Positions 54,501 to 61,785 of a stretch of 64,000 nt of DNA are shown in pieces. A model generated the notes under the pieces. It saw only the letters and a list, made by a program, of their open reading frames with translations. It ran no database searches and was not told the origin of the DNA. Source of the DNA: Rivularia sp. MS3. Its GTDB lineage: Bacteria > Cyanobacteriota > Cyanobacteriia > Cyanobacteriales > Nostocaceae. The first letter of the stretch is position 1. Each line of letters begins with the position of its first letter. The position numbers and the translations under genes were made by a program. The stretch spans positions 44,625-108,624 of the forward strand of contig JAHCMI010000022.1 of NCBI GenBank assembly GCA_019192545.1, in the 5' to 3' direction.

Positions 54501-54733
54501 CCGATACCGCAAAAAATAATAAAAGCAGCAAACAGCAAGAAAATCCCGTTGAAGGGAACGTCTTTTCGTTTGCGAAGAATATACAAAAGAGTTATGGGAA
54601 TAGAAAAATAAGATAAAGCAATAACAGCGTCGCTTACCATATGCAGCCCTACCAGCCCTGGTTTCCACAGATAGCAGTTACCGTGAGGCATTAAAGAGGC
54701 AGTTGCTAAAAAGTTCGCTGAAATTAAGAGCAT
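51536..54733 (-). CDS. ethylene-binding-domain histidine kinase with five PAS domains
   Basis: 1065 residues from ATG 54731-54733 (an upstream TTG adds two codons). The N-terminus has three membrane helices like plant ethylene receptors. SDAVIALSYFSIP aligns with ETR1 SDFFIALAYFSIP and FIIFCGIGHLIDIWTL with FIVLCGATHLINLWTF. Counted from this ATG, D35, Y42, P46, C75 and H79 correspond to ETR1 D25, Y32, P36, C65 and H69 at constant offset; Cys and His are the Cu(I) ligands. Five PAS domains follow, then a phytochrome-type HisKA (FAYVTSHDLKAPLRAI) and HATPase_c (NLISNAVKHH, DDGKGI, NTGIGLAIVKR). All motifs are intact. Two response regulators lie downstream. It should sense ethylene via copper, as SynEtr1 does; inferred. 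Confidence 0.9.
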   Translation of the reverse strand: MLLISANFLATASLMPHGNCYLWKPGLVGLHMVSDAVIALSYFSIPITLLYILRKRKDVPFNGIFLLFAAFIIFCGIGHLIDIWTLWHPDYWISGYVRAMTAVVSFITAIALTYLVPQILTLPTPENLQSEIEDKKQKEQFLRSIYEGVTEAIFVVDTTKKGEFTYESINPVTEKLMGMTLEQVEGKTPEQVLPHDSALLVTERYNQCLLVGESITYEECLRFNDEEEYSWWLTNLKPLYNQNSQIYRIVGTSVNITERKQAEARLRESERRFRAIFDSMYQFIGLLKPDGTLLEANQTALNFGGITKEDVVNRPFWENYWWTISPQTQQSLQQAIKRASNGEFVRYEVDVLGAGNKVTTIDFSLKPVFNELGEVELLIPEGRDISDKKQIIEALRKSEERWNLALLGTGDGIFDWNLKTNQAFFSTQYKEMLGYTDSEVENSYQGWRGLVHPEDIDLAEATWKAYINHQSPQYRAEFRLRCKDGTYKWILARGMAQWNQHGEAIRMVGFHQDISDRKAAQAEIVRLNQQLEARVQRRTAQLEESNKRKDELIESQELAKAEIQIYEDIVENIQIGLCIWQMDDLNDISSFRLTMINPAASQMLGVDIQDYLDKPIKECFPNLFDEDRIGIVEAYAEVVKFKQVRDFGEFAYGDHRVPTSWFEVTAFPLPGNLVGVAFNNVGERKRMETALAENERLYRNVVNSVKEVVFQIAKTGIWTFLSAAWADITGLKVEDSLLKTFTDFMYGEEDKFNSRELFESVISEKQEYFQYEFRILTEDKHFRWLEIYAQIEHNSDGEILGVYGTLNDVTERKQAEAVLQARADELAQINLILLQTTTELEKRNQELDQFAYVTSHDLKAPLRAIANLSEWIEEDLQEALTPDTQKQMNLLRGRVYRMEALINGLLQYSRVGRMKTQAEKVAVAQLLEEIIDSIAPPKEFTVEVIGEMPTFTTERIPLQQVFTNLISNAVKHHNREDGKVTISANEQDEFYEFAVTDDGKGIAEKYHDKIFVIFQTLESRDKRENTGIGLAIVKRIVEEIGGTITLDSQLGIGTTFRFTWSKRRM

Positions 54734-55392
54734 TTGCAATCGAAATATTAATAGATATTTATATTTTTAACTATTTTTCACAATATACCAAAGCCGCAAA
54801 GATAATACAGCTTCGTGCTGTTACTTTCATGCTGCTCTATTTATCTAAAAATTATTTATATTGCTGTTAATTAATTCTAAAGTAGGCAATTAATGATTTT
54901 ATTATTACGAACTGTTAAGTTATCAAACAACATTTAAAGATAAATACAAAAAGTTAACATACTTATCTAAAGGAGGATGACTTATTAATCTTTTAATAGA
55001 GTGTGAATTTAACCCTAGATTGATGGAGAATAGGGCAAACATTTTTTATAAATGAAGTAGGCTTCTCGATATTTAAAGTTATTTCTTTTAGAGAATGCCC
55101 GGAAAAGTCAGTAAATATAGATAGGCATAAGCTTTTTCCACGAACGCTTTATGCTTTCGGCGTGCGGCAGTTACGTTTTCTCGTTCCCGCAGCGTCAAGG
55201 AGTAGAGTTACTTTTCTCTCAATAACGAGAGAGGCTGATTCGCACCTCCGTTGCCAATTTTGCTTTGCTAAGGTAATCGGGTTCCTAAGCTTTAAAAGTA
55301 AAACATGATACTTTCGGGCTCATCGTTATGGAACATTAAAAACAGGAGAAGAACAAATTTAAATGGTGAAATAAATTTATAAAGGTATAAAG
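54734..55392. other. 659-bp spacer with a GC-richer structured stretch
   Basis: AT-rich except 55082-55330, which is richer in GC and contains repeat-like GCTTTATGC/TTCGGCGTGCGG and TCTCTCAATAACGAGAGAGG segments that could fold. A strong AAAGGAGG at about 54970 is followed only by a three-codon frame. No gene is recognised. Confidence 0.4.
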
Positions 55393-55632
55393 ATGCTAAT
55401 TATGATTAATGATATAAATGTACGCGAAATTAGTAAAAATGACAGGTTCATTAATTATTCGGAAGAGAAAAAAATCAAAAATATATTAGGTCATCCAGTT
55501 AAAAGAGTAATTTGCGATAAGCAAGGCAATGTCATACTTGATATTGGAGATATTATTAGTTTTAATGCCTTGGAACAGGTAAAGCAGGCTAACGCATTAG
55601 ATTATTTATTCAGTTCCGTTTATCGCAAGTAA
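55393..55632 (+). CDS. small PRC-barrel-like hypothetical protein
   Basis: 79 residues from ATG 55393, with AAGG a few bases upstream; an ATG three codons on is also possible. The C-terminal half, PVKRVICDKQGNVILDIGDIISFNALEQVKQANALDYLFSSVY, recalls the PRC-barrel-like tail seen in cyanobacterial proteins (RVI..GD.I.....A..A..LD.L..SVY). The N-terminal half is polar and unassigned. Soluble, no signal. I regard this as a weak family resemblance. It precedes the CaCA exchanger on the same strand by about 110 bases. Confidence 0.5.
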   Translation: MLIMINDINVREISKNDRFINYSEEKKIKNILGHPVKRVICDKQGNVILDIGDIISFNALEQVKQANALDYLFSSVYRK

Positions 55633-55745
55633 TTTCTTATTTATTTTTCAAGCTTAAGTCTAATTGTATATATTAACTTTGTTATTCAATCTAAAATAAA
55701 GGTAATTATGAGATAGATGTGATTCTCTAATAGATAATTGATTAA

Positions 55746-56762
55746 ATGTCTATATTACCTTGGATTTTAATGCTGCTGGCTTCCGTCTATGCAGCCCATT
55801 GGGGAGCAGATAAAATTGCCGAACCCTTACAAAAACTGAGGCAGCAATGGGGACTTTCTGAAGCCGCAGGAGCAGCTTTTGTTGCTTTCGCCACAGCAAG
55901 TCCCGAAATTGGCACTAATACCACTAGCGCAATACGCGGTTTTTCTGATATTGGACTGGGTAATTTATTAGGAAGCAATATTATTTCCGTTCCCGCAATT
56001 GTTACGGTTGCCTATATCGCTTCATGGTGGCGCAATCGAGGAAATTCGGGAAGTAAAAATAGAAGTTCAAATAATAATTCCAAATCTCCGAAATATTTAC
56101 AAGTAAAATCAGAAGCCTTATACGTGCAGGCAATTCCTTATTTATTAGTTATTGCTTTAGCAGCATTACTTACTCTACCTAAACCTTGGCGAGGCTTACA
56201 ACCCATCGACGCTTGGATAATGCTCGCTGCTTATCTAATTTACTTGGGCAATGCAATACTAAGCAAACGCAAGCAGCGCAGTCAAGTTCAATGGAATCGC
56301 AAGGAAATAGTTACAGCGGTTATAGGTGTTTTTTTATTAATTTTCGGAGCCTATTTTACTGTTACTGCTACTGAGAAAATAGTTTCTTATTTAGGAATTT
56401 CTCAGGTGATTGGCGGTTTATTTATCACTGCAACATTAAGCATTGTGCCAGAAGTGTTTGCAACCTGGAGCGTTGCCGGTAGCGGGCAATTGACAGCTGC
56501 TACTACCAGTGTTATTGCCGATAATACCGCAACAATGACTCTTGCTTTCTTTCCTTTAGCTTTAGTCACCTTACCCGTCGATAATTTACTGCTTTATTCG
56601 GTAAACCTAGGGTTTGTTGCTTTATTAGCAATATTATATGCAGCATTTCTTTATTTGGGAAAACCAAACTACAGCTTTTCTCTCACAGAAGTTTTAATAC
56701 TTAATGGTATATATGTAGTTTATCTAGCTGTCATGGTATTCGGCGTGTTGAACGTCGTTTAG
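55746..56762 (+). CDS. sodium/calcium exchanger family membrane protein (CaCA)
   Basis: 338 residues, about ten membrane helices. The two inverted alpha repeats of the CaCA superfamily are present. The first is FATASPEIGTNTTSAIRGFSDIGLGNLLGSNIISVPAI, with the acidic residue in TASPEIG. The second is TATLSIVPEVFATWSVAGSGQLTAATTSVIADNTATM, with E in IVPEVF. They are separated by a cytosolic Ser/Asn/Lys-rich loop and a pair of helices. The family exchanges Ca2+ (or other cations) against Na+ or H+. The second repeat lacks the usual GN..GSN but keeps the SLIPE-like acid, so the ion is uncertain. ATG at 55746. Confidence 0.85.
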   Translation: MSILPWILMLLASVYAAHWGADKIAEPLQKLRQQWGLSEAAGAAFVAFATASPEIGTNTTSAIRGFSDIGLGNLLGSNIISVPAIVTVAYIASWWRNRGNSGSKNRSSNNNSKSPKYLQVKSEALYVQAIPYLLVIALAALLTLPKPWRGLQPIDAWIMLAAYLIYLGNAILSKRKQRSQVQWNRKEIVTAVIGVFLLIFGAYFTVTATEKIVSYLGISQVIGGLFITATLSIVPEVFATWSVAGSGQLTAATTSVIADNTATMTLAFFPLALVTLPVDNLLLYSVNLGFVALLAILYAAFLYLGKPNYSFSLTEVLILNGIYVVYLAVMVFGVLNVV

Positions 56763-56790
56763 AAACAGCTATCAGTCAACAGTTAAAAAT

Positions 56791-56829
56791 TGATTATATA
56801 TTTAATTATATATTTAATTATATATTTAA
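56791..56829. repeat. AT tandem repeat
   Basis: Three tandem units of TATATATTTAAT in a row, purely AT. May be a slipped replication product. Confidence 0.6.
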
Positions 56830-56873
56830 CTTTGTGACTATTTTCTTACTATCGCAATCCTATATCAGTCGTC

Positions 56874-56906
56874 AGAAACCCGGTTTTTCGGAAAAACTGG
56901 GTTTCT
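56874..56906. terminator. AACCCGG-type palindromic hairpin, copy 4
   Basis: AGAAACCCGGTTTTTC and GAAAAACTGGGTTTCT pair over 16 bases with one G:T type mismatch, about 110 bases after the exchanger stop. Likely its terminator. Confidence 0.65.
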
Positions 56907-56997
56907 AAGTTAGTTCGGGATTTAGGAATGCTATGACTTTTCTTTTGATTTCCCTATTTACTAGTACAATTCGGCGTAAATAAGGCAACCATTAAAA

Positions 56998-57069
56998 ATC
57001 TTACTTTTTACTTTTTACTTTTTACTTTTTACTTCTTACTTTTTACTTTTTACTTCTTACTTCTTACTT
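56998..57069. repeat. TTTTTAC heptanucleotide tract
   Basis: About ten units of CTTTTTA/CTTCTTA in a row up to the edge of the 138-bp element at 57070. Same class as the tracts at 859, 2538, 15465, 18401 and 35378. Confidence 0.8.
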
Positions 57070-57207
57070 ATAGCGTTTATCAAGCAACTGAGGTACAAAG
57101 ACTACCTCACCCCCGATAAAGCTGTGCTTTATCTCCCCTCTCCTTGTTAAGGAGAGGGGTTGGGGGTGAGGTTTTTAGGTGTACTTTAATAGATTGGGAA
57201 ACGCTAT
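57070..57207. mobile_element. intact 138-bp element with ATAGCGTTT inverted ends
   Basis: Left end ATAGCGTTTATCAA, right end TTGGGAAACGCTAT: inverted repeats with 12 of 14 bases paired, flanked by T and A so that TA may be the target duplication. The interior has ACCTCACCCCCGATAAAGC, the GATAAAGCTGTGCTTTATC palindrome and the CTCTCCTTGTTAAGGAGAG palindrome. This is the uninterrupted form of the 39148-39441 copy. No coding capacity. Confidence 0.8.
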
Positions 57208-57343
57208 ATTACTTCTGCGAAGCAGTACTGGTAACTGGTAACCGAAAAGTCCATCTATTGATTGATTGCACTACAACAAATACAGTTTATTTTTGATTTG
57301 GTATAAGCATTTATTCCAGGGTTGAATCTGTATAGCAAAACCT

Positions 57344-58153
57344 ATGAAAAACTTAAAAGGAAAGAACGTTATTATTACCGGTGCCGGTAAGGGAATTGGA
57401 AGGGCGATCGCCATCCGTTTTGCTCAAGAAGGAGCGAATGTAGCTTTGAATTATTATAATCCACCCCAAAAAGCCGAAGATGTTCAAGAAATCATGCTTA
57501 GGGAGCAAACCGACATCCAAATTGAAAATTATGGAGTCAAGCATATACCCATTGAAGCAGACATTTCCCAAGAAGCCAATGTAGTAGATATGTTCTCCAA
57601 GGTTGTAGATTGTTTTGGCGGCATAGATATTTTAATTAATAATGCCAGCATTCAAGCAGATGGTTCTTCTTCTCATCAAATAGACATTGCTGAATTCGAT
57701 CGTATCATCGCTGTTAATCTAAGAGGGAACTATATTTGCGCTCGCGAAGCTATCAAGCACTTTATAGATAGAGGTCATAAAGGTGTAATTATTAACAATT
57801 CCAGCATTCACGAAGTTATCCCTAAACCATATTATGCAGCCTATTCTGCCAGCAAGGGAGGAATGGAAAACCTAACCCGTACTTTAGCTTTAGAATATGC
57901 ACATATTGGCATCCGAGTAAACTCCATTGCACCTGGAACAATAGCTACACCAATTAACCCCTGGGCTTCCTCACCCGACGAAAAAGCTAAAGTCGAACAA
58001 CATATACCAATGCGTCGCACCGGAACACCCGAAGAAATGGCTGCTGTAGTTGCATTTCTCGCTTCTGAAGAAGCTTCTTATATCACCGGACAAACTATTT
58101 TCGTGGACGGTGGATTAACTTTGTATGCAGATTTTCGTCAGCCTTGGTCTTAA
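57344..58153 (+). CDS. short-chain dehydrogenase/reductase (glucose 1-dehydrogenase-like)
   Basis: 269 residues, classical SDR. The cofactor motif GAGKGIGRAIA follows strand 1, INNAS is the structural NNAG equivalent, and the catalytic Ser-Tyr-Lys are in NNSSIHEVIPKPYYAAYSASKGG. The ending GQTIFVDGGLTLYADFRQPW is characteristic of the glucose 1-dehydrogenase group. It probably oxidises a sugar or other alcohol with NAD(P)+; the substrate is inferred. ATG 57344 (MKNLKGKNVIITGAG). The gene is bracketed by direct repeats of the ACTAGTACAATTCG type (from 56961 and from 58273). Confidence 0.9.
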   Translation: MKNLKGKNVIITGAGKGIGRAIAIRFAQEGANVALNYYNPPQKAEDVQEIMLREQTDIQIENYGVKHIPIEADISQEANVVDMFSKVVDCFGGIDILINNASIQADGSSSHQIDIAEFDRIIAVNLRGNYICAREAIKHFIDRGHKGVIINNSSIHEVIPKPYYAAYSASKGGMENLTRTLALEYAHIGIRVNSIAPGTIATPINPWASSPDEKAKVEQHIPMRRTGTPEEMAAVVAFLASEEASYITGQTIFVDGGLTLYADFRQPWS

Positions 58154-58567
58154 TAATTTCCAGTTACTAGTTAACACGTACTAGTAGTCAGTCAGTTCAA
58201 CGAATATCCGGTAACTTTTTTCGCTAATTGTTAGTTCTTTTTCTCATCCGGCAAGTGAAACTTGTTGAAATACTAGTACAATTCGACGTAAATAAGGCAA
58301 CCATTCAAAATGCTGGAAAAGCCTAAAAATCTTACTTATTCCTTGTTACTTCTTACTTTTATTTTCCACGAAGCAGTACTAGTTATAATCCCTGATTCCT
58401 AATTTCATCCTAATTAAATATATAAATAGATATAGATAACTATCTCAAAAAGTTTCTCATGATAGAGGAATAGGAAATGAATAATAGTTATTATGTTGAT
58501 TAAGAAAGCAAACAAGAAATAAGAAACCAATTTTTTGGTTCATTACAAATAATTAAAGGAGTAAATT
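58154..58567. other. spacer with direct repeat matching the SDR upstream region
   Basis: From 58273, CTAGTACAATTCGACGTAAA with the following TAAGGCAACCATT repeats the sequence at 56961 with one base change, and CGAAGCAGTACT (58369) repeats 57218. Otherwise AT-rich, ending in the AAAGGAG ribosome site of csbD. No gene. Confidence 0.6.
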
Positions 58568-58750
58568 ATGAGTACTGAAGATAGAGCAAAAGCAACAGCT
58601 AAAAACATCGAAGGTAAAGCTCAGGAAGCTATGGGCAATCTAACAGGTAATACTGAAGACCAAGCTAAAGGAAAAGCTAAGCAAGCTGAAGCTGAAGGTC
58701 GTCACACTGTAGAGAATGCAAAAGACGAAATCAAGAAAGCAATTGACTAA
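58568..58750 (+). CDS. CsbD-family stress protein
   Basis: 60 residues, the full length of a CsbD-like protein: EDRAKATAKNIEGKAQEAMGNLTGN, then EDQAKGKAKQAEAEGRHTVENAKDEIKK. The sequence is highly charged, lacks Trp, Cys and large hydrophobics, and would be a helical, heat-soluble protein. CsbD proteins are induced by general stress in many bacteria (SigB in Bacillus), but their job is unknown. An excellent ribosome site (AAAGGAG) precedes the ATG. A strong hairpin ends the transcript about 85 bases later, so it is probably monocistronic. Confidence 0.93.
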   Translation: MSTEDRAKATAKNIEGKAQEAMGNLTGNTEDQAKGKAKQAEAEGRHTVENAKDEIKKAID

Positions 58751-58835
58751 TTGATATAGATATTGAGTGAATTGGTCTTGCCTTAATAATTGAGCATACT
58801 GTTATTTCTTTTGCGGGACTATTGAGTTTTATAAG

Positions 58836-58867
58836 TAAAGGGGTTAGATGAAAATCTGACCCCTTTA
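58836..58867 (+). terminator. csbD terminator
   Basis: TAAAGGGGTTAGAT (58836-58849) pairs with ATCTGACCCCTTTA (58854-58867), 14 pairs with one G-U and a 4-base loop, followed by TATTTATGTTT. A convincing Rho-independent terminator 85 bases past the stop. The spacer from 58868 to the next gene holds only a GTTACGAAGTGAAATGCACC repeat fragment. Confidence 0.8.
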
Positions 58868-59125
58868 TATTTATGTTTGTATTGATATGTTGTTACGAAG
58901 TGAAATGCACCATTTGAATTAATTTCGGTAGGCTCTGTTCGCAAAAATCAAAACGGATTTCTATAATTAACATTAAAAATTTCTCCCCCCTTAAGTTTTA
59001 ATAGGAGATAAAAATCTAAATCTATTTGACAAGTGGTAACAAAAGGTGTGAGAATTTTTATTAATTTCTGATTGAAATATATCCAGACCGTTAACTAATT
59101 TTTTGTTCAAATTTGGACTGTGACA

Positions 59126-59350
59126 ATGAATATTACTTTTAACTACGTTTTAGCAGAGCTAATTGAGAATACTTATGGTAGGACTGATTACTATATGTCA
59201 CTCACCGGAATAGTTGTAGTAGGTTTTATTGCAGCAGTTTCCATCGGCTCTATTGCTTGGTACAATTCCAAGCGCCCAGTAGGTTGGGAAGATAAAGAAC
59301 GTCCCGATATTGTTCCAGATGTTGAGAAGTCAAACAGTCCTGGTTTGTAG
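59126..59350 (+). CDS. small membrane protein resembling Psb35
   Basis: 74 residues from ATG 59126 (MNITFNYVLAELIENTYG); a GTG two codons upstream and an internal ATG (MSLTGIVVVGF) are other choices. One membrane helix (GIVVVGFIAAVSIGSIAW) is followed by a motif YNSKRPVGWEDKERPDIVPDV and a short polar tail. NSKRP.GWE after a single helix recalls Psb35 (Ssl2148 in Synechocystis), a small photosystem-II assembly protein bound to the CP47 module; I recall this from memory and cannot check it. Its job here is therefore provisional. An AACCCGG hairpin lies 25 bases after the stop. Confidence 0.5.
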   Translation: MNITFNYVLAELIENTYGRTDYYMSLTGIVVVGFIAAVSIGSIAWYNSKRPVGWEDKERPDIVPDVEKSNSPGL

Positions 59351-59374
59351 TATTTAACATCTTTCTCTAATATC

Positions 59375-59410
59375 AGAAACCCGGATTTGTTTGTCAAAAG
59401 CCGGGTTTCT
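59375..59410 (+). terminator. AACCCGG-type palindromic hairpin, copy 5
   Basis: AGAAACCCGG (59375-59384) pairs with CCGGGTTTCT (59401-59410) over a 16-base loop, followed by TAATAAATC. Twenty-five bases after the Psb35-like stop; same family as the other four copies. Confidence 0.65.
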
Positions 59411-59492
59411 TAATAAATCAAGTTTTTAGGTATCTCTAAAGGTATCAATCAAAAATAATCGGATCGTTTTTGACCTTTAATCTTTAACCTTT

Positions 59493-60086
59493 TTAGAAGT
59501 TGTAACCTACACCTAGGAGTAATCCCACATCTGCATTATCGTCAGAAAAGCCAATATTTACCCCGCCAGTTGCAGTAAGTGTACGGGAAACGGGAACGTC
59601 AACACCTCCAGTTAGTAGGAAACCGACATCTGCATCCTCGTCAGTATTTATTGAAATTCCCGCACCGAAGTAAGGTGCTACGCTAATTCTTTGAACGCCG
59701 GTATCTGCGAGATCGTCTACGGGAAAGTCAACTGTTACCGGAATCAAGAACACAGCGTCATCATCAATTAAAGCAGATGGACGTATAGAAAAGTTTCTAC
59801 TCAAACCGATTTTGCTAATTACTGAGAAAGCACCATCACCTAATGCACTATCATCATCAAAACCGATGAATCCACCTACCCCAAGATAGCTAGGGCCAGA
59901 ACGAGTGGTAGTACCGGGTGTAAATTGTGCTACTTTTTCAGGTGATTTTTCAACGTATGCATTAGGTGTTTGAGGCTCTGCTTGAATTTCAGGGGTTTGT
60001 CCTTGAGCTTTAACTCCGTTAGAAGCCAAGATAACGACGCTAGCGCTAACAACGGAACAAGCTAGTTTTAATTGTTGAAAATTCAT
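59493..60086 (-). CDS. exported porin-like beta-barrel protein
   Basis: 197 residues. A signal peptide (LACSVVSASVVILASNGVKA) is followed by a polar linker (about 25-60) rich in Pro, Glu and Gln. After GPSYLGVGGFIGFDDDSALGDGAF come alternating hydrophobic strands ending in VGLLLGVGYNF, with a C-terminal aromatic residue that fits an outer-membrane beta-signal. Asp-rich turns (DDD, NTDEDADV, FSDDNADV) may bind Ca2+. The number of strands suggests an eight-stranded barrel. I place it in the outer-membrane porin-family hypotheticals; no closer name is possible. A good GGAGAAATAAATC precedes the ATG (60084-60086). Confidence 0.75.
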   Translation of the reverse strand: MNFQQLKLACSVVSASVVILASNGVKAQGQTPEIQAEPQTPNAYVEKSPEKVAQFTPGTTTRSGPSYLGVGGFIGFDDDSALGDGAFSVISKIGLSRNFSIRPSALIDDDAVFLIPVTVDFPVDDLADTGVQRISVAPYFGAGISINTDEDADVGFLLTGGVDVPVSRTLTATGGVNIGFSDDNADVGLLLGVGYNF

Positions 60087-60248
60087 GATTTATTTCTCCA
60101 ATTTTAATTACGAACTACTTCTGAATAGAATGAACATCCCACGAATAAAGCAGTGGTACTCTGTTCGGTGAAGAACTGATAACTAAAACTAAAACTTTCT
60201 TAAAAGAATTAGTGAGAGTGAGCTTAACATAAAATTATTGACTGCGTT

Positions 60249-60601
60249 CTAATAAACTGAAACTTTATCAAAATTTGAAGAATTAAAATGATAAGCTTCG
60301 GGTTTATGATACACTTCCCAATCACTAATACCTAAATAGTTAAAAATAGATTGAACTTGCTTAACTTGGGATTTGGTACTATTAATTACTAACAGATATT
60401 TGCCGCGTTGCAGACAGCTTATGTAATAAGCTATTTTGGCATCAGGAATCTCTAAATCCTGTAAAACATAGGTATACAATTAATTTTTACAAGGCAAAAT
60501 GCGATAAATCTGATGCATTGGAAATTCTTTAGATTTCAATTTTAACGTCAGACCATCGAGATTATCTTCATTTGCAACTACTGCTATTATGTGTTTTTCA
60601 T
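60249..60601 (-). pseudogene. relic of a general-stress protein (YflT/GSP17M-like)
   Basis: The frame from 60479 down (YTYVLQDLEIPDAKIAYYISCLQRGKYLLVINSTK...SIFNYLGISDWEVY) matches the C-terminal half of the general-stress (DUF1269/YflT-type) proteins, where LGIPEERA..Y...V.RGDYLV and GI..W.IY are typical. Reading upstream in the same frame gives EKHIIAVVANEDNLDGLTLKLKSKEFPMHQIYRILPCKN and then a TAA at 60480-60482, which matches the N-terminal half (AVGVFS...NFPM.QV). So a stop separates the two halves and the usual central glycine-rich membrane stretch is gone. The ATG at 60599-60601 lies in another frame (MKNT, stop), suggesting a frameshift as well. The second half could still be translated. 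Confidence 0.6.
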
Positions 60602-61237
60602 CACTTGCAATAATTCTCTTTAGCCTCCTTATTAATTTAATATTTCGACCTAAATTGATATTTATAAATATGTTTATATTATAAAAAAAAAATCACACCC
60701 CTGCTTCCGTCTTAAGAACAGATTATTATTCTTTCCTAAGAAATAAATGCATTGTATAAATAGGTTATTTGTAATAGTTTGAACAGCAACCAATGTATAT
60801 TTACCTTCACCAGACAAATATTTATGGTTTGTTAGCGCAGGGTGTCCGGTAGGACATAGCTCCGAGATTTATCTGCGGATAACCTTTTTTAATTATGCTG
60901 TGTTGAAGCCCCTGAATTTTATTTATGGGGCTTACGTAGCTTGCGTGCAGTACGGCGATATTACCTTCGCGTAGCGTCCCCTAGAGGGAGATGTTACGAA
61001 TTTACTCACCCTTATCAATGCTGAATTATGAAAGCTTTAAAAATATCATCCCCTAACGAAAATCTGGACAAAACTGCCCCCGCGTCGCAAGCCAAAATTA
61101 GTAATTATACAGGGTAAATTCGGGTAAGACTGGGCAGTTTTGTCTACATTTAATTGAACCCCCCAAATTAAATTCCCCTAAATTTAATTTAGGGGAATTA
61201 TTATCTATTATTTTTATAGTTAAAGCCCAATTAAGCT
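60602..61237. other. 636-bp repeat-bearing spacer
   Basis: Contains repeat fragments around 60839-60990 (GTCCGGTAGGACAT, GTAGCGTCCCCTAGAGGGAG) and inverted repeats GACAAAACTGCCC (61067-61079) and GGGCAGTTTTGTC (61132-61144) separated by 52 bases. No gene is visible. A run of A lies at about 60682-60691. Confidence 0.5.
61171..61199. terminator. 13-bp hairpin downstream of the 113-residue protein gene
   Basis: AATTCCCCTAAAT (61171-61183) pairs perfectly with ATTTAGGGGAATT (61187-61199) over a 3-base loop, 39 bases past the stop of the minus-strand gene. Its T-tract is weak. Confidence 0.55.
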
Positions 61238-61579
61238 TTAACGCCATTCTCTATTACCATCTTCGTCTACTCGTGCTTGACGAATCACATCAGAAATTTT
61301 TTCAGCATCCTTTACGTGGTGTAATGCTTCCTCTTCACCTGTTTCTTTATCTTCTGCAACAAAGTAGGTAGGAACTGTAACATGATCCCCAGTGATATCA
61401 GGAGCATCTACTGCAACTTGCTGCTCTTTCTCACTTAAAGACTTATTTCCGTCAACTTTATCCCCAGGATTTAATACATTGGGTTTATCTGAATTTTCTA
61501 ATTCTTGCTTTTGCTGATTTTTCTGTTCAAAATCAACCTGCTCTGGAGTTAAAGGTTGCTTGTTATTTTGATTAGCCAT
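61238..61579 (-). CDS. acidic hypothetical protein, 113 residues
   Basis: ATG 61577-61579 preceded by AGGA. The protein is hydrophilic and Lys/Glu/Asp/Gln-rich in the first half (PLTPEQVDFEQKNQQKQELEN), which should be disordered. A more regular second half follows (GDHVTVPTYFVAEDKETGEEEALHHVKDAEKISDVIRQARVDEDGNREWR). No signal peptide, membrane helix or cysteine. I recognise the pattern only as that of small cyanobacterial stress-associated hypotheticals. Neighbours (CsbD, general-stress relic, GlsB-like) fit a stress context, but no function is shown. Confidence 0.6.
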   Translation of the reverse strand: MANQNNKQPLTPEQVDFEQKNQQKQELENSDKPNVLNPGDKVDGNKSLSEKEQQVAVDAPDITGDHVTVPTYFVAEDKETGEEEALHHVKDAEKISDVIRQARVDEDGNREWR

Positions 61580-61785
61580 ATTTACAGAATCCTGAATTTC
61601 AATCTTAACTTCAACTTACTACCCGACTTAAATACGGGATTAAAAAGAATAGATTCTCTTGAAAAGGGAATTAACGATTAAGAAGCGATTAATCATCTTT
61701 CTGACTACGTTAAAATAGCCTCCCTATTCTCAATAAACAAATTACCAGCGGTTCAAGAGAATCTTCATTTATTACTTATTGCTTA

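Larger units (their letters stand above)
56763..57343. other. repeat-filled spacer before the SDR gene
   Basis: Contains a 13/14-bp tandem of TAATTATATATT (about 56791-56829), an AACCCGG hairpin, a (TTTTTAC) heptamer tract and the intact 138-bp element. No gene is visible. The ribosome site region before 57344 is weak. Confidence 0.6.

Noticed and set aside
54968..54985. AAAGGAGG followed directly by ATG.
   Set aside because: Spacing is zero and the frame stops after three codons; no gene can be supported.
60839..60990. Possible tRNA-like or riboswitch structure in the repeat-bearing spacer.
   Set aside because: No cloverleaf with T-loop consensus was found; the stems match common cyanobacterial repeat fragments instead.
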